This document shows, piece after piece, positions 25,302-34,499 of a stretch of 54,119 bases of DNA. The first letter of the stretch is position 1; each line of letters begins with the position of its first letter. The notes beneath the pieces were generated by a model. That model made no database searches, had not been told where the DNA came from, and saw only the letters and a list, made by a program, of their open reading frames with translations. Source of the stretch: an uncultured Clostridia bacterium (GTDB lineage Bacteria > Bacillota > Clostridia > TANB77 > CAG-508); the NCBI GenBank assembly GCA_944392605.1, contig CALXXE010000013.1:1-54119 (forward strand). The letters are read 5' to 3'. The position numbers and the translations under genes are program-made.

Positions 25302-25445
25302 TTACATTAAAGCATAAACAAGTGTTATTGCTGTTCCTCCTACCATTAGTATTGCAAGAACTCCTGCTGTTACTTTAACAAAAATTTGTCCTTTGTCATG
25401 TTTATTATGTTTTTTTTCTGTATTTACCTCTTTATTTTTCTTCAT
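25302..25445 (-). CDS. Small 47-aa single-helix membrane protein upstream of cdaA
   Basis: The 47-codon gene encodes a Lys/His-rich N-terminal half and one C-terminal membrane helix (VTAGVLAILMVGGTAITLVY). AAAGGGTTGAG lies before the start. It ends 22 nt before cdaA on the same strand, so it is probably in the same transcript. I do not recognise a named family with confidence; a small membrane protein acting on CdaA is one possibility. Confidence 0.65.
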   Translation of the reverse strand: MKKNKEVNTEKKHNKHDKGQIFVKVTAGVLAILMVGGTAITLVYALM

Positions 25446-25534
25446 TAATACTCAACCCTTTCAATTTTACTCTACAATATTATAGCACATTTTACGAATT
25501 TTTCAAATATTTATTAGTATTTTCCAAAAGTTTC

Positions 25535-26840
25535 TTACTTTATTATTTTAATAATAGTTTTTAATGGTTCTACTTTTTCTTTTCTGATTTTTATAATATT
25601 CTTTATATTTTCCTTTGCAGAATCTAATTGTTCTGGATTATTTATATGAAGATATGCTATCTCCTCATCTTTTCTAACATAATCTCCTATTTTTTTTAAT
25701 AAAACTACTCCTACTGATGGGTCTATTTTATCTTCTTTCCTTACTCTTCCTGCTCCTAAACTACAAGCTAACTTTCCAATGTCCTTAGCATCTATACTAT
25801 AAATATATCCTGTTTTTTCACTATAAATAGGTTCTATATACTGTGATTCTTCAAAATTTTCTAAATCTGATAAATAAGTTACATCTCCGCCTTGCATTTT
25901 AACTAATTCCATAAATTTATTATATGCTTTCCCATTTTGCAAATTTTCATTTAACATTTCTTTAGCTTTTTTTAATTCATTTGTTATCCCTGCTAGCACT
26001 AACATATATGAACCAAGTTCTAATACAACTTTCCTCACATCTTCAGCTATACTTCCATTTAAAGCCTCTATTGCTTCTTTTACTTCTAATGAATTTCCTA
26101 CATTATTTCCTAGTGGTTCATCCATATTAGTTAGCACACACACTGTTTCTCTTCCTGCTAATTTTCCTATAGATATCATTTCTTTTGCTAACTTTTCTGC
26201 ATCACGTAAATTTTTCATAAAAGCTCCGATTTCCAACAGTTACATCTATTACTATTTTTTGTGCTCCACTTGCTATTTTTTTACTCATTATACTAGATGC
26301 AATTAACGGAATACTTTCTACACAAGAAATTGAGTCTCTTAAACTATATATTTTTTTATCTGCAGGTGCTAGATTTAATGTTTGTGAAATCATGCTAATA
26401 CCTATCTTTTCCACATTTTCTACAAATTTGTGGATATCTATATCTGTTATATACCCTGGTATTGACTCTAATTTATCTACAGTTCCTCCAGTAAATCCTA
26501 GTCCTCTTCCTGACATTTTTGCAACATCAACGCCACAAGATGCGACTAATGGAAGTAAGATTAAAGATACTTTATCTCCAACTCCACCTGTTGAATGTTT
26601 ATCTACTATTATCTTATTTAATTTAGATAAATCTAATATCTCACCTGAATGTGCCATTGCAATAGTCAAATTAGTTGTTTCTTCATCTGTCATTCCTTGT
26701 ATATATATTGCCATAATTAATGCTGCTGCCTGATAATCTGTTATTTCTCCTTTTGTATATCCTGTTACAAAGAATTCTATTTCTTCTTTAGTAAGTTCTT
26801 TTTTATCTCTCTTCTTTTCAATAATATCTAATATTGTCAT
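25535..26840 (-). CDS. pdp: Pyrimidine-nucleoside phosphorylase, with +1 frameshift at CGG
   Basis: Read with one +1 shift this is a 434-aa protein, the normal length for the family that splits thymidine/uridine with phosphate. The first part (from 26840) carries DKHSTGGVGDKVS and KMSGRGLGFTGGT; it stops in frame just after the conserved IDVTVG. The rest continues as NGAFMKNLRDAEKLA, which belongs to the VGxGAFMK motif. The break is AAT-CGG-AGC (CGG at 26226-26228, minus strand), and dropping the C gives AAT-GGA-GCT. The remainder is intact to the C-terminus, so the gene is not decaying. AGGAGG precedes the start. Confidence 0.9.
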
Positions 26841-26854
26841 ATTGCCTCCTAAAA

Positions 26855-27487
26855 TTAACCATTTGTAAAATGTTTAGTAAAAGTCACTCTATGAATTGGA
26901 CATAAGCCATATTCTTTAATTGCTGCGATATGTTTTGCAGTTCCATATCCTTTATTAGATAAAAATCCATACTCAGGATATATTTCATCCCATTGTCTCA
27001 TTATTCTATCCCTTGTTACTTTTGCAAGTATTGATGCTGCTGCTATATTATAACACCTAGCGTCTCCTTTTACTAATGGTTCATATGGTATTCCTTTTGT
27101 ATCTATATGTTCCAAAGCATCTACTAATATTAAATCTGGTTTTACATCTAATCCATCAACAACTTCTGTTACACCTTTTTTAGTTGCATTTAATATATTT
27201 ATATCATCAATTACATCTTGGTCTATCACTGCAATTGAATAGCTTATTGCTTCTTCTTTAATAATATCATATAGTTTTTCTCTTCTTTTTTCAGTTACTT
27301 TTTTAGAGTCATTTACAAATTCTATCATTGAATCCTCTGGCATAATAACACCCGCAACAACTACTGGACCTGCTAATGGTCCTCTTCCTGCTTCATCTAT
27401 TCCACAAATATTTTTAAAACCTTTACTATATAAATCTTTTTCTATTTCTTTTAATTTTGTTAGTCTTTCTATCTCTTTTTCCTTCAT
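26855..27487 (-). CDS. rnhB: Ribonuclease HII
   Basis: This 210-aa enzyme removes ribonucleotides and RNA primers from RNA-DNA hybrids. It has GIDEAGRGPLAGPVVVAGV with the first catalytic Asp-Glu, the LVDAL segment with another Asp, and AAASILAKVTRD with the last. Length and motifs are typical. It precedes pdp by 14 nt and follows the pilin-like gene by about 10 nt, on the same strand. Confidence 0.96.
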   Translation of the reverse strand: MKEKEIERLTKLKEIEKDLYSKGFKNICGIDEAGRGPLAGPVVVAGVIMPEDSMIEFVNDSKKVTEKRREKLYDIIKEEAISYSIAVIDQDVIDDINILNATKKGVTEVVDGLDVKPDLILVDALEHIDTKGIPYEPLVKGDARCYNIAAASILAKVTRDRIMRQWDEIYPEYGFLSNKGYGTAKHIAAIKEYGLCPIHRVTFTKHFTNG

Positions 27488-27497
27488 TTTATTTTCC

Positions 27498-28010
27498 CTA
27501 TACTTCTAAATTATCTATATCTGTTAATGAATATCTTCCATCATAGCCTAAAGTATTATATACTTCTACAGTTGCATTCACATCATCAAATTTTATTAAA
27601 TAGTATTCATTTTCTTCTAATTCAATATCTTCTAATCCCCAATTTTCAAAAGCTGTATCTGTTACTTTATAACACTCTGTGGCTGGTACTCCTGATGGAG
27701 CTGATACATCAGATGCATTTGTTACTTTTTCTAAACCAGCTCCTACATATACTTCATTTTCTGCTGCATCTTTTTTACTTGTAAAATCACTATCTCCTTC
27801 TTTTGTTAATCCTATTTTAAAATTAACCTCTTCTACCAATCCTTTTGCTTTTGCTTCTATTAATAACATATTTGTTCTTAATTCTTCTAGTTGGGCTTTT
27901 TGTATTGCTTCTTTACCATAATTATATCCTATCCCAGCAATTATTAACAATACTATTATTGTAATCGCCAAAGCTACTAATGTTATTCCTTTTTCATTTT
28001 TTATTTTCAT
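27498..28010 (-). CDS. Type IV pilin-like (prepilin N-terminus) protein
   Basis: This 170-aa protein starts MKIKNEKGITLVALAITIIV: a short basic leader, a Gly-Ile processing site and a hydrophobic helix with no Glu at position 5 of the mature part, where Thr-Leu-Val-Ala follows instead. This is the prepilin/pseudopilin signature, though with the conserved Glu missing. The globular part is Glu-rich. No pilin peptidase or assembly ATPase is in the window. It may be a minor pilin or a secreted protein using the same signal. Confidence 0.65.
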   Translation of the reverse strand: MKIKNEKGITLVALAITIIVLLIIAGIGYNYGKEAIQKAQLEELRTNMLLIEAKAKGLVEEVNFKIGLTKEGDSDFTSKKDAAENEVYVGAGLEKVTNASDVSAPSGVPATECYKVTDTAFENWGLEDIELEENEYYLIKFDDVNATVEVYNTLGYDGRYSLTDIDNLEV

Positions 28011-28209
28011 CTATTTCACCTTCTAAATTAATTTTTTATTTTTCATTATTATATATTTTAACTTAGATTTTTTCAATAGAAAAAACAAAATAATAAATAT
28101 TTAGTGTCAAGAAAAATTCTACTTTCTTTCACAAAAACGTCACAAACCTATTGTATTATATCATCATAATAGGATAAGATATATAAAGATAGTTTAGGAG
28201 GTCTTGAAT

Positions 28210-29499
28210 ATGGATGAAAACAATGATAACAAGAAAAATGTTGTTTATGAAGTAAAACCAGAAAACAACACAAATTTTAAAACTGTACAAAATCCTGGTT
28301 CTTATAAAAATTATGATAATAATAAAAAGCAAAAATCAGGAACTAGTTTTACCAAAAGTATTTTATTACCATTTTTTAGTGGAGTAGTAGGATGTGCTGT
28401 AGTTGTAGGAACCTGTTTTGGTGTTCCATCAATTCGTTCTAATATACTAGGAACCGGAGGCTTAAGTACGACCTCATCAAACACTTCAAATACAAGTGGA
28501 TATGTAAGTCAAACTTCACTTTCAAATTATTCAGATACAGCTGTTTATGCTGCAAATAAAATATTACCTTCTGTTGTTGGTATTACAGTAGAATATAATG
28601 TTAGTTCATTATACTCAATGTTTGGTAATAGATCTCAAACATCTTCAGCAACAGCAAGTGGTTCTGGTATAATAATTAGTGAAGACGGATATATTTTAAC
28701 TAATAACCACATAGTTTCAAGTTCATCTGACAGTGATTATTATGAACTTTCATCAGCTACAAAGGTAACTGTAAAATTATTTAATGATGATACAGAATAC
28801 GAAGCTGAGATTATAGGAACTGATGAGCAAACAGACTTAGCTGTTATTAAAATAGATAAAACAGATCTTCCAAAAGCTGAATTTGCAGATTCTGACAGTA
28901 TTAAAGTTGGTGAATTTGCAATGGCTGTAGGAAATCCATTAGGAATGGAAAGTAGTATAACTTGTGGTGTTGTCAGCGCTGTAAATAGAGAAATTACAGA
29001 TTCTGATGGAAATACTTATACTTTAATTCAAACAGATGCTGCAATTAATGCTGGAAATAGTGGTGGAGCATTAGTAAATAGTGAAGGTCAAGTTATTGGT
29101 ATAAATACTTTAAAATTACAAGGAACTGGAATTGAAGGTATGGGATTTGCTATCCCTATTAATTCAACCGAAGATATAACTTCTCAATTAATTCAATATA
29201 GTAAAGTAAGAAGACCATATATTGGAATTACAGGAATGGATTTGGACGAAGAAACAGCAGATGCAAACAATTTAGTTGTTGGTGTTTATGTAAAAGCTGT
29301 TGATGATTTCTCAGCTGCTGAAAAAGGTGGAGTTAAACCTGGTGATGTAATTATTGAAGCAGATGGTCAAAAAATTACTACAATGGATGAATTAAATGAA
29401 ATAAAGAATACACATCAAATTGGAGATACTATGACACTTAAAGTAAACCGTGATGGACAAGAAAGAGATTTAACAATTACCCTTGCTGAACAACCTTAA
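28210..29499 (+). CDS. htrA: HtrA/DegP-like membrane-anchored serine protease with PDZ domain
   Basis: This 429-aa protein has a cytoplasmic N-terminus rich in Asn/Lys, one membrane helix (about residues 56-78), a Ser-rich linker, a trypsin-like domain with catalytic H167, D209 and S284 (GNSGGALVN) and a C-terminal PDZ domain (about 335-425). HtrA-type enzymes degrade misfolded proteins outside the membrane. The ATG at 28210 is chosen over the TTG at 28204 by spacing to AGGAGG. It has its own terminator. Confidence 0.93.
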   Translation: MDENNDNKKNVVYEVKPENNTNFKTVQNPGSYKNYDNNKKQKSGTSFTKSILLPFFSGVVGCAVVVGTCFGVPSIRSNILGTGGLSTTSSNTSNTSGYVSQTSLSNYSDTAVYAANKILPSVVGITVEYNVSSLYSMFGNRSQTSSATASGSGIIISEDGYILTNNHIVSSSSDSDYYELSSATKVTVKLFNDDTEYEAEIIGTDEQTDLAVIKIDKTDLPKAEFADSDSIKVGEFAMAVGNPLGMESSITCGVVSAVNREITDSDGNTYTLIQTDAAINAGNSGGALVNSEGQVIGINTLKLQGTGIEGMGFAIPINSTEDITSQLIQYSKVRRPYIGITGMDLDEETADANNLVVGVYVKAVDDFSAAEKGGVKPGDVIIEADGQKITTMDELNEIKNTHQIGDTMTLKVNRDGQERDLTITLAEQP

Positions 29500-29506
29500 T
29501 AGATAA

Positions 29507-29540
29507 AAATGAAGTAGGCAAATTCTACTTCATTTTTTCA
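29507..29540 (+). terminator. Terminator of htrA
   Basis: The stem ATGAAGTAG/CTACTTCAT followed by TTTTTTC lies just after the htrA stop codon. Confidence 0.8.
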
Positions 29541-29671
29541 TATACTTAAAAATTAATTTACTTTTTATTGTTTTTTCACTTTCAGTTCACAAAATGGACA
29601 AATAACCTTATTAGAATATAATCATAATCAGTAAAGATACTGATTTAAAATAAAAAACATCCCCTTTTATT

Positions 29672-29710
29672 TTCAAAAAGAGAAGCCCTAAAGCTTCTCT
29701 TATTTTTTTA
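29672..29710. terminator. Second terminator hairpin between htrA and the RsiV-like gene
   Basis: AAGAGAAGC (29679-29687) pairs with GCTTCTCTT (29693-29701), followed by ATTTTTTTA on the plus strand. It is about 130 nt past the htrA terminator. On the minus strand it lies downstream of the RsiV-like gene. Confidence 0.65.
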
Positions 29711-29751
29711 TTTCTTAATGTTTTTGAGTCCACTCTGAAAAACATCAAATA

Positions 29752-30615
29752 TTATAGAATAACTAGATCCATTTCACTTGTGTTAGTTTCATTTCCATAA
29801 GCATAAATAATATATAAAGAATCTGGTGTTAGATAAAATTCTGTTGAATTTTCTAATTTGTAAATATCACTATTTACATCTCTTGAATAAATATTATATC
29901 CTAAACTTTGTAAATCTTCTGCTTTTTGTTCTTCTTCTTGTACTTTTGTATTTATCCTATTTTGTACATCTTGCTCATCTAATTTTTCTATTTTTAACAC
30001 TTCTTGTAAAGTTATTTCTTTATTATTTCTTAAATCATAATTATATGTTTGTATAATAACTTTTTGAGCATTAGATCCCTCTTTTAGACTTGCTCTTATC
30101 ATAAGTGATAAAATTCCATCTTGTACATTTGCTACATAATCAACTGTATAAATTATGTTTGAATTTTCAGATTGTAATACATTATTAGCAAGTGTTAAAA
30201 ATATATTTTCTATTTCACTGTTATATCCATCTGTTATCTCATTATCTACATTTATATGTGGAATATTTACTTCTAAATTATAACTGTTTAATTTACTTTC
30301 TTTTTGTTGATATCCAGTATATACTAAATCTTTTCCTTGCTCTTGCTTTTTATTATTATTTTCTCCATTGTCATTATTTGTACCATTTATAAATAAATTA
30401 TTAAATTCAGATTCTAAAGTTACAGTTTCATCTTCTGTTTTATTTCCATATGTTGATTCACTTCCTAAACCTATGAAACTTACCAAATCTATTCTTGCAT
30501 AAAACTGAACATAAAAAGCAACTATAACGCAAACAATACACACTAAAATAATAGATACATATAAAATTATTTGTCCTTTTTTAATTCCTTCCTTCTCTGG
30601 TAACGTAACATTCAT
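29752..30615 (-). CDS. Membrane-anchored DUF3298/DUF4163 (RsiV-like) protein
   Basis: This 287-aa protein has an N-terminal cytoplasmic stub, one membrane helix (about residues 15-42), an Asn-rich linker and an extracytoplasmic domain (about 105-287) with the segment NKEITLQEVLKI and a Tyr-rich C-terminus (TPDSLYIIYAYG). This matches DUF3298/DUF4163, found in RsiV and in PdaC-type proteins. There is no adjacent sigma factor, so an anti-sigma role is not supported here. It diverges from the clpE-like gene. Confidence 0.65.
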   Translation of the reverse strand: MNVTLPEKEGIKKGQIILYVSIILVCIVCVIVAFYVQFYARIDLVSFIGLGSESTYGNKTEDETVTLESEFNNLFINGTNNDNGENNNKKQEQGKDLVYTGYQQKESKLNSYNLEVNIPHINVDNEITDGYNSEIENIFLTLANNVLQSENSNIIYTVDYVANVQDGILSLMIRASLKEGSNAQKVIIQTYNYDLRNNKEITLQEVLKIEKLDEQDVQNRINTKVQEEEQKAEDLQSLGYNIYSRDVNSDIYKLENSTEFYLTPDSLYIIYAYGNETNTSEMDLVIL

Positions 30616-30686
30616 CTTTTGACCTCATTTTATTTTTTCTTTTTAATAATCTATTCTATTATAACATTAATTTTCTTATTATTCAA

Positions 30687-30758
30687 CATTAATTTCACAT
30701 TAATTTCACATTAATATTTTTATAAATTGTTGACTATTCCCTTATTTTAGAGTATTAT
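30687..30758 (+). promoter_or_regulatory. Promoter and 11-bp direct repeats upstream of the clpE-like gene
   Basis: Two exact copies and one partial copy of CATTAATTTCA (30687, 30698, 30709) lie just before a consensus promoter: TTGACT (30730-30735), 17-nt spacer, TATTAT (30753-30758). The repeats do not match the CtsR heptamer operator I know, so another regulator or a bent AT tract is possible. Confidence 0.55.
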
Positions 30759-30799
30759 TATATAGATATAATATTATAAAGAAATGAGGAATTAAAAGT

Positions 30800-33163
30800 A
30801 TGTTATGTTCAGAATGTAATAAAAATCCTGCCATACTTTTTTATAAAAAAATAGAAAATGGTAAAGAGTCTTTAGAAGGTTATTGCTATGACTGTGCCAA
30901 GAAAAAAGGTATTGATCCTAATGAAGTATTATCAGAGCAAAATAATATTCTTTCAAAAGTTAATCCTAATCTTAACGATATGACACAGCAATTTGAAACT
31001 ATTTTTAAAGATTTAGCAGAAAATATAAACTTAGAAGATATTGAAAATATGGAAGGAGCCATCACTTTTGATAATCAAAATGATGATGATAATCCTGATT
31101 CTCCAAAAATTGCCGGAGCTGCAATTCCTATTGGATCTATTTTCTCTAATATGTTTCAAAACAAAAATAATAATAATGATGAAGAACAAGAACCAAGTAA
31201 TGGCAGAAAGAAAGTAAAAGTAGAAAAGAAGAAAAATAAAAAGCAAAATAAGAAAAAGAAATTCTTAGATACCTTTGGTACTAACCTAACTAATAAAGCT
31301 AAAAATAATGAGTTAGATATAGTAATTGGTAGAGATAAAGAAATTCAAAGAGTTATTCAAATATTAAATAGACGTTCTAAAAATAACCCTTGTTTAATAG
31401 GTGAACCTGGTGTTGGTAAAACAGCTATTGCTCAGGGACTAGCAATAAGAATTGCTAATCAAAACGTACCGGCAAAACTTTTGAATAAAGAAGTTTACTT
31501 ATTAGATATGACTTCTATTATTGCTGGAACACAATTTAGAGGTCAATTTGAATCAAGAATGAAAGGTATTATTGATGAATGTAAAGAATATGGAAATATC
31601 ATTTTAGTAATTGATGAAATCCATAATATAATTGGTGCAGGTGATGGTGAGCATTCAATGAATGCTGCTAATATTTTAAAACCTGCTCTATCTAATGGAG
31701 AAATTCAATTGATTGGTACAACTACTTTAAAAGAATACAGAAAATATATTGAAAAAGATTCAGCCTTAGAAAGAAGATTCCAACAAGTCTTAGTTGAAGA
31801 ACCAAATGAAGATGATTCTATTTCAATTCTAGAAGGAATTAAAAAATATTATGAAGAATATCACAAAGTAAAGATTTCTTCTGATGTAATTCGTCAAGCT
31901 GTTATAATGTCTGAGAAATATATTCACGACAGATTTCTACCTGATAAAGCAATTGATATCCTTGATGAAGCTTGTTCTAGAATAAATCTAGAAAATAAAG
32001 AATTATATAAATTAGAGATGTTAAAACAAGAACTTAGCAATGTTCAAGCTGAAAAAGAGGAAGTTATTGCAGCAGATTCAACAGAAGATTATCAAAGAGC
32101 AGCTGACTTAAAAACTCGTGAATGTCAATTGATAGAAGAAATTGATAAATTAAATGAAAAAGCAAAACCAAGACAAATAACAATTCAAGACATTGCAAAT
32201 GTTATTGAAAGTTGGACTAAAATTCCTGTTAATAAGATTACAGAAGAAGAAACTCAAAAACTACTAAACTTAGAAAAAAATCTTCATAAAAGAATTATTG
32301 GTCAGGATGAAGCTGTAAATAGCGTTGCAAGAGCAATCAGAAGAAATCGTGCTGGATTAAAAAGTACAAATAGACCACCATCATTCATATTTGTAGGTCC
32401 TACAGGTGTAGGTAAAACTGAACTTGCTAAATCTTTAGCTTATGAAATGTTTGGAAGTGAAGATTCTATTATTAGAATTGATATGTCTGAATATATGGAA
32501 AGTCATTCCACTTCTAAATTAATAGGTGCACCTCCAGGATATGTAGGATATGATGACGCTGGACAACTTACTGAAAAAGTAAAAAGAAAACCATATTCTA
32601 TTATTCTTTTAGATGAAATTGAAAAAGCGCATCCTGATGTATTTAATATTTTATTACAAGTATTAGACGATGGTAAGCTTACAGATAGTCAAGGAAACAG
32701 TGTAAGTTTTTCAAATACAATAATTATAATGACATCAAATGCAGGTTCAAATACTAATACAAATTCAATTGGTTTTGGAAAACAAACTCTTGATAAAGGA
32801 AAAGTTATGGATAAGCTAAAAGATGTATTTAGACCAGAATTCTTAAATAGAGTTGATGAAATTATAAGCTTTGATCCATTAACAAAAGAACAATTATTAC
32901 AAATTGTTGACTTAATGCTTAAAGATACTGAAAAAGCTCTAAAAGATAAAGATATAACTATGGAAGTTGCACCTGAAGCTAAAGACTTTATATTAGAGAA
33001 AGGAACTGATATAAAATTTGGAGCAAGACCTCTAAGAAGAGCTATTCAAAGATATGTTGAAGATGAATTATCTGAAATGATATTAAGAGGAGAACTTCAA
33101 GATGGTCAAAATGTAAAAGTAGATTTTGAAAATAATAAATTAAAATTTGAAGTTAATAAATAG
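30800..33163 (+). CDS. ClpE/ClpC-type AAA+ unfoldase with N-terminal zinc finger
   Basis: This 787-aa Hsp100 protein has an N-terminal zinc finger with two CxxC pairs (C3/C6 and C29/C32), as in ClpE, a variable acidic and Lys-rich linker, a first ATPase domain (Walker A 201-208), a UVR-like coiled coil (about 400-450) and a second ATPase domain (Walker A 533-540). It lacks the double Clp-N repeat of ClpC. It should unfold substrates for ClpP, which is not in the window. pgsA follows by 9 nt. Confidence 0.88.
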   Translation: MLCSECNKNPAILFYKKIENGKESLEGYCYDCAKKKGIDPNEVLSEQNNILSKVNPNLNDMTQQFETIFKDLAENINLEDIENMEGAITFDNQNDDDNPDSPKIAGAAIPIGSIFSNMFQNKNNNNDEEQEPSNGRKKVKVEKKKNKKQNKKKKFLDTFGTNLTNKAKNNELDIVIGRDKEIQRVIQILNRRSKNNPCLIGEPGVGKTAIAQGLAIRIANQNVPAKLLNKEVYLLDMTSIIAGTQFRGQFESRMKGIIDECKEYGNIILVIDEIHNIIGAGDGEHSMNAANILKPALSNGEIQLIGTTTLKEYRKYIEKDSALERRFQQVLVEEPNEDDSISILEGIKKYYEEYHKVKISSDVIRQAVIMSEKYIHDRFLPDKAIDILDEACSRINLENKELYKLEMLKQELSNVQAEKEEVIAADSTEDYQRAADLKTRECQLIEEIDKLNEKAKPRQITIQDIANVIESWTKIPVNKITEEETQKLLNLEKNLHKRIIGQDEAVNSVARAIRRNRAGLKSTNRPPSFIFVGPTGVGKTELAKSLAYEMFGSEDSIIRIDMSEYMESHSTSKLIGAPPGYVGYDDAGQLTEKVKRKPYSIILLDEIEKAHPDVFNILLQVLDDGKLTDSQGNSVSFSNTIIIMTSNAGSNTNTNSIGFGKQTLDKGKVMDKLKDVFRPEFLNRVDEIISFDPLTKEQLLQIVDLMLKDTEKALKDKDITMEVAPEAKDFILEKGTDIKFGARPLRRAIQRYVEDELSEMILRGELQDGQNVKVDFENNKLKFEVNK

Positions 33164-33172
33164 GAGAAAATT

Positions 33173-33766
33173 ATGTTAAAACACATACCAAATGCACTAA
33201 CGATTATAAGATTTTTATTAATACCATTTATATTATTTTATATTTTTACAGGAAACTATATTTTAGCATTTATATTTTTTACTATTTCGGGAGTAACTGA
33301 TATTGCAGATGGTTGTATTGCAAGAAAATATAATCTAATATCTAATTTTGGTAAATTGATGGATCCTTTAGCCGATAAATTAACACAAATTGCAACTCTA
33401 ACCTCTTTAGTTGTTGTAAATATAATTCCGCTTTGGATTTTAATTATTATACTTTCTAAAGAATTTATAATGATTTGTGGAGCTTCTTTCCTTTATGGTA
33501 AGGATGTTGTAGTTTATAGCAAATGGTACGGAAAATTATCAACTGTTTTACTATATGTAGCAATTGTGTTTTCATTACTTACAAAACAATTTGATCTTAC
33601 TGGAATATGGAGTAATATAGATTTAGCATTATTCTGTTTAGCTGTAGCTACTACGCTTTTTGCTCTTATCATGTACATAAAAGATCTATACAAAAAAGGA
33701 TTTATTGATAAACAAGACTTAAAGAAGGAAGTAACTGTAGATAAAAAAGAAAAGAAAAAGAAATAA
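33173..33766 (+). CDS. pgsA: CDP-diacylglycerol-glycerol-3-phosphate 3-phosphatidyltransferase
   Basis: This 197-aa membrane enzyme makes phosphatidylglycerol phosphate. The CDP-alcohol phosphotransferase signature is present near residues 43-67: DGCIARKYNLISNFGKLMDP, then LADK, holding the D-G-A-R-G-D-D residues. Several membrane helices and a Lys-rich C-terminus complete it. It is co-transcribed with the clpE-like gene. Confidence 0.92.
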   Translation: MLKHIPNALTIIRFLLIPFILFYIFTGNYILAFIFFTISGVTDIADGCIARKYNLISNFGKLMDPLADKLTQIATLTSLVVVNIIPLWILIIILSKEFIMICGASFLYGKDVVVYSKWYGKLSTVLLYVAIVFSLLTKQFDLTGIWSNIDLALFCLAVATTLFALIMYIKDLYKKGFIDKQDLKKEVTVDKKEKKKK

Positions 33767-33775
33767 AATAGAAAT

Positions 33776-33816
33776 AGTAGGAACTGGATAGAATAATTAT
33801 TCAGTTCCTATTTTAT
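33776..33816. terminator. Terminator between pgsA and the BofC-like gene
   Basis: TAGGAACTG and CAGTTCCTA form a stem around an AT-rich loop, with TTTTATT following on the plus strand. It may serve both converging genes. Confidence 0.65.
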
Positions 33817-33828
33817 TGAAATTACAAT

Positions 33829-34425
33829 TTATTCATAATCTTCTATTAATTGATTTAGGTTTTGCTTTCCATTTATTTCTATTCCTTTTCCCATTTCTAT
33901 TTTATCAGTATCAGTTAAATATTCAGTTGCAATATCTGTAATCATATATTTTTCTTCTGTTCCATCATCTAATATATGAAATACTGTAACTGTTCCATCT
34001 ACATCTCTTACAACATAATGTTCATTGCAATCCCCTTCTACTTCTTTACTAAGTATTATATCTGTATCTGTAAATTTTTCTACAGTCCAATCTGTATATC
34101 TTTCTTTTAATTCATTCTCACTTAAATTAACAAACTCTTGTGGCACTTCTACAAATTCACTAGTTGTATGTCCACACTTCTTATAGGTTTGTTTAAATGT
34201 TATAAAAGCATTTGGTGATATTCTTTCTTCATTTGCATTTGTTTCAACCATATTAGTATTATTCTCTGTTACATTTTCGACTTCATTTATTGTATTTTCT
34301 ACAGCTACATTTTGTACTTCAATTTTTGCATCATTATTTTCTTCTGGCATATAAATAAAAACAGCCATAGCCATTGCTGCAAAAATCACAACAATTATAA
34401 GTAATATAATAATAATTCTATTCAT
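33829..34425 (-). CDS. Membrane-anchored protein with a BofC-C-like domain
   Basis: This 198-aa protein has one N-terminal membrane helix (residues 4-26), an Asn/Val/Glu-rich linker and an exported domain with ITFKQTYKKCGHTT and VVRDVDGTVTVFHI, followed by the DIATEYLTDTDKIEM helix. The second half resembles the C-terminal domain of BofC, the forespore protein that restrains SpoIVB signalling. Similarity is by pattern only. With bofA also in the window a sporulation role is plausible but unproven. Confidence 0.5.
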   Translation of the reverse strand: MNRIIIILLIIVVIFAAMAMAVFIYMPEENNDAKIEVQNVAVENTINEVENVTENNTNMVETNANEERISPNAFITFKQTYKKCGHTTSEFVEVPQEFVNLSENELKERYTDWTVEKFTDTDIILSKEVEGDCNEHYVVRDVDGTVTVFHILDDGTEEKYMITDIATEYLTDTDKIEMGKGIEINGKQNLNQLIEDYE

Positions 34426-34499
34426 ATTCTTTCCTCCGAATTTATCTTTTGTACTTATTGTTCACTATTTTCAAAAATTTATACCATAATTTTACAAAT

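Noticed and set aside
25535-26840. pdp halves and comEC halves as separate genes
   Set aside because: The second halves begin inside conserved motifs, lack a ribosome site at their first ATG and join the first halves exactly after one base is skipped.
30687-30719. CtsR operator before the clpE-like gene
   Set aside because: The repeats are CATTAATTTCA, not the GGTCAAA heptamers of CtsR sites.
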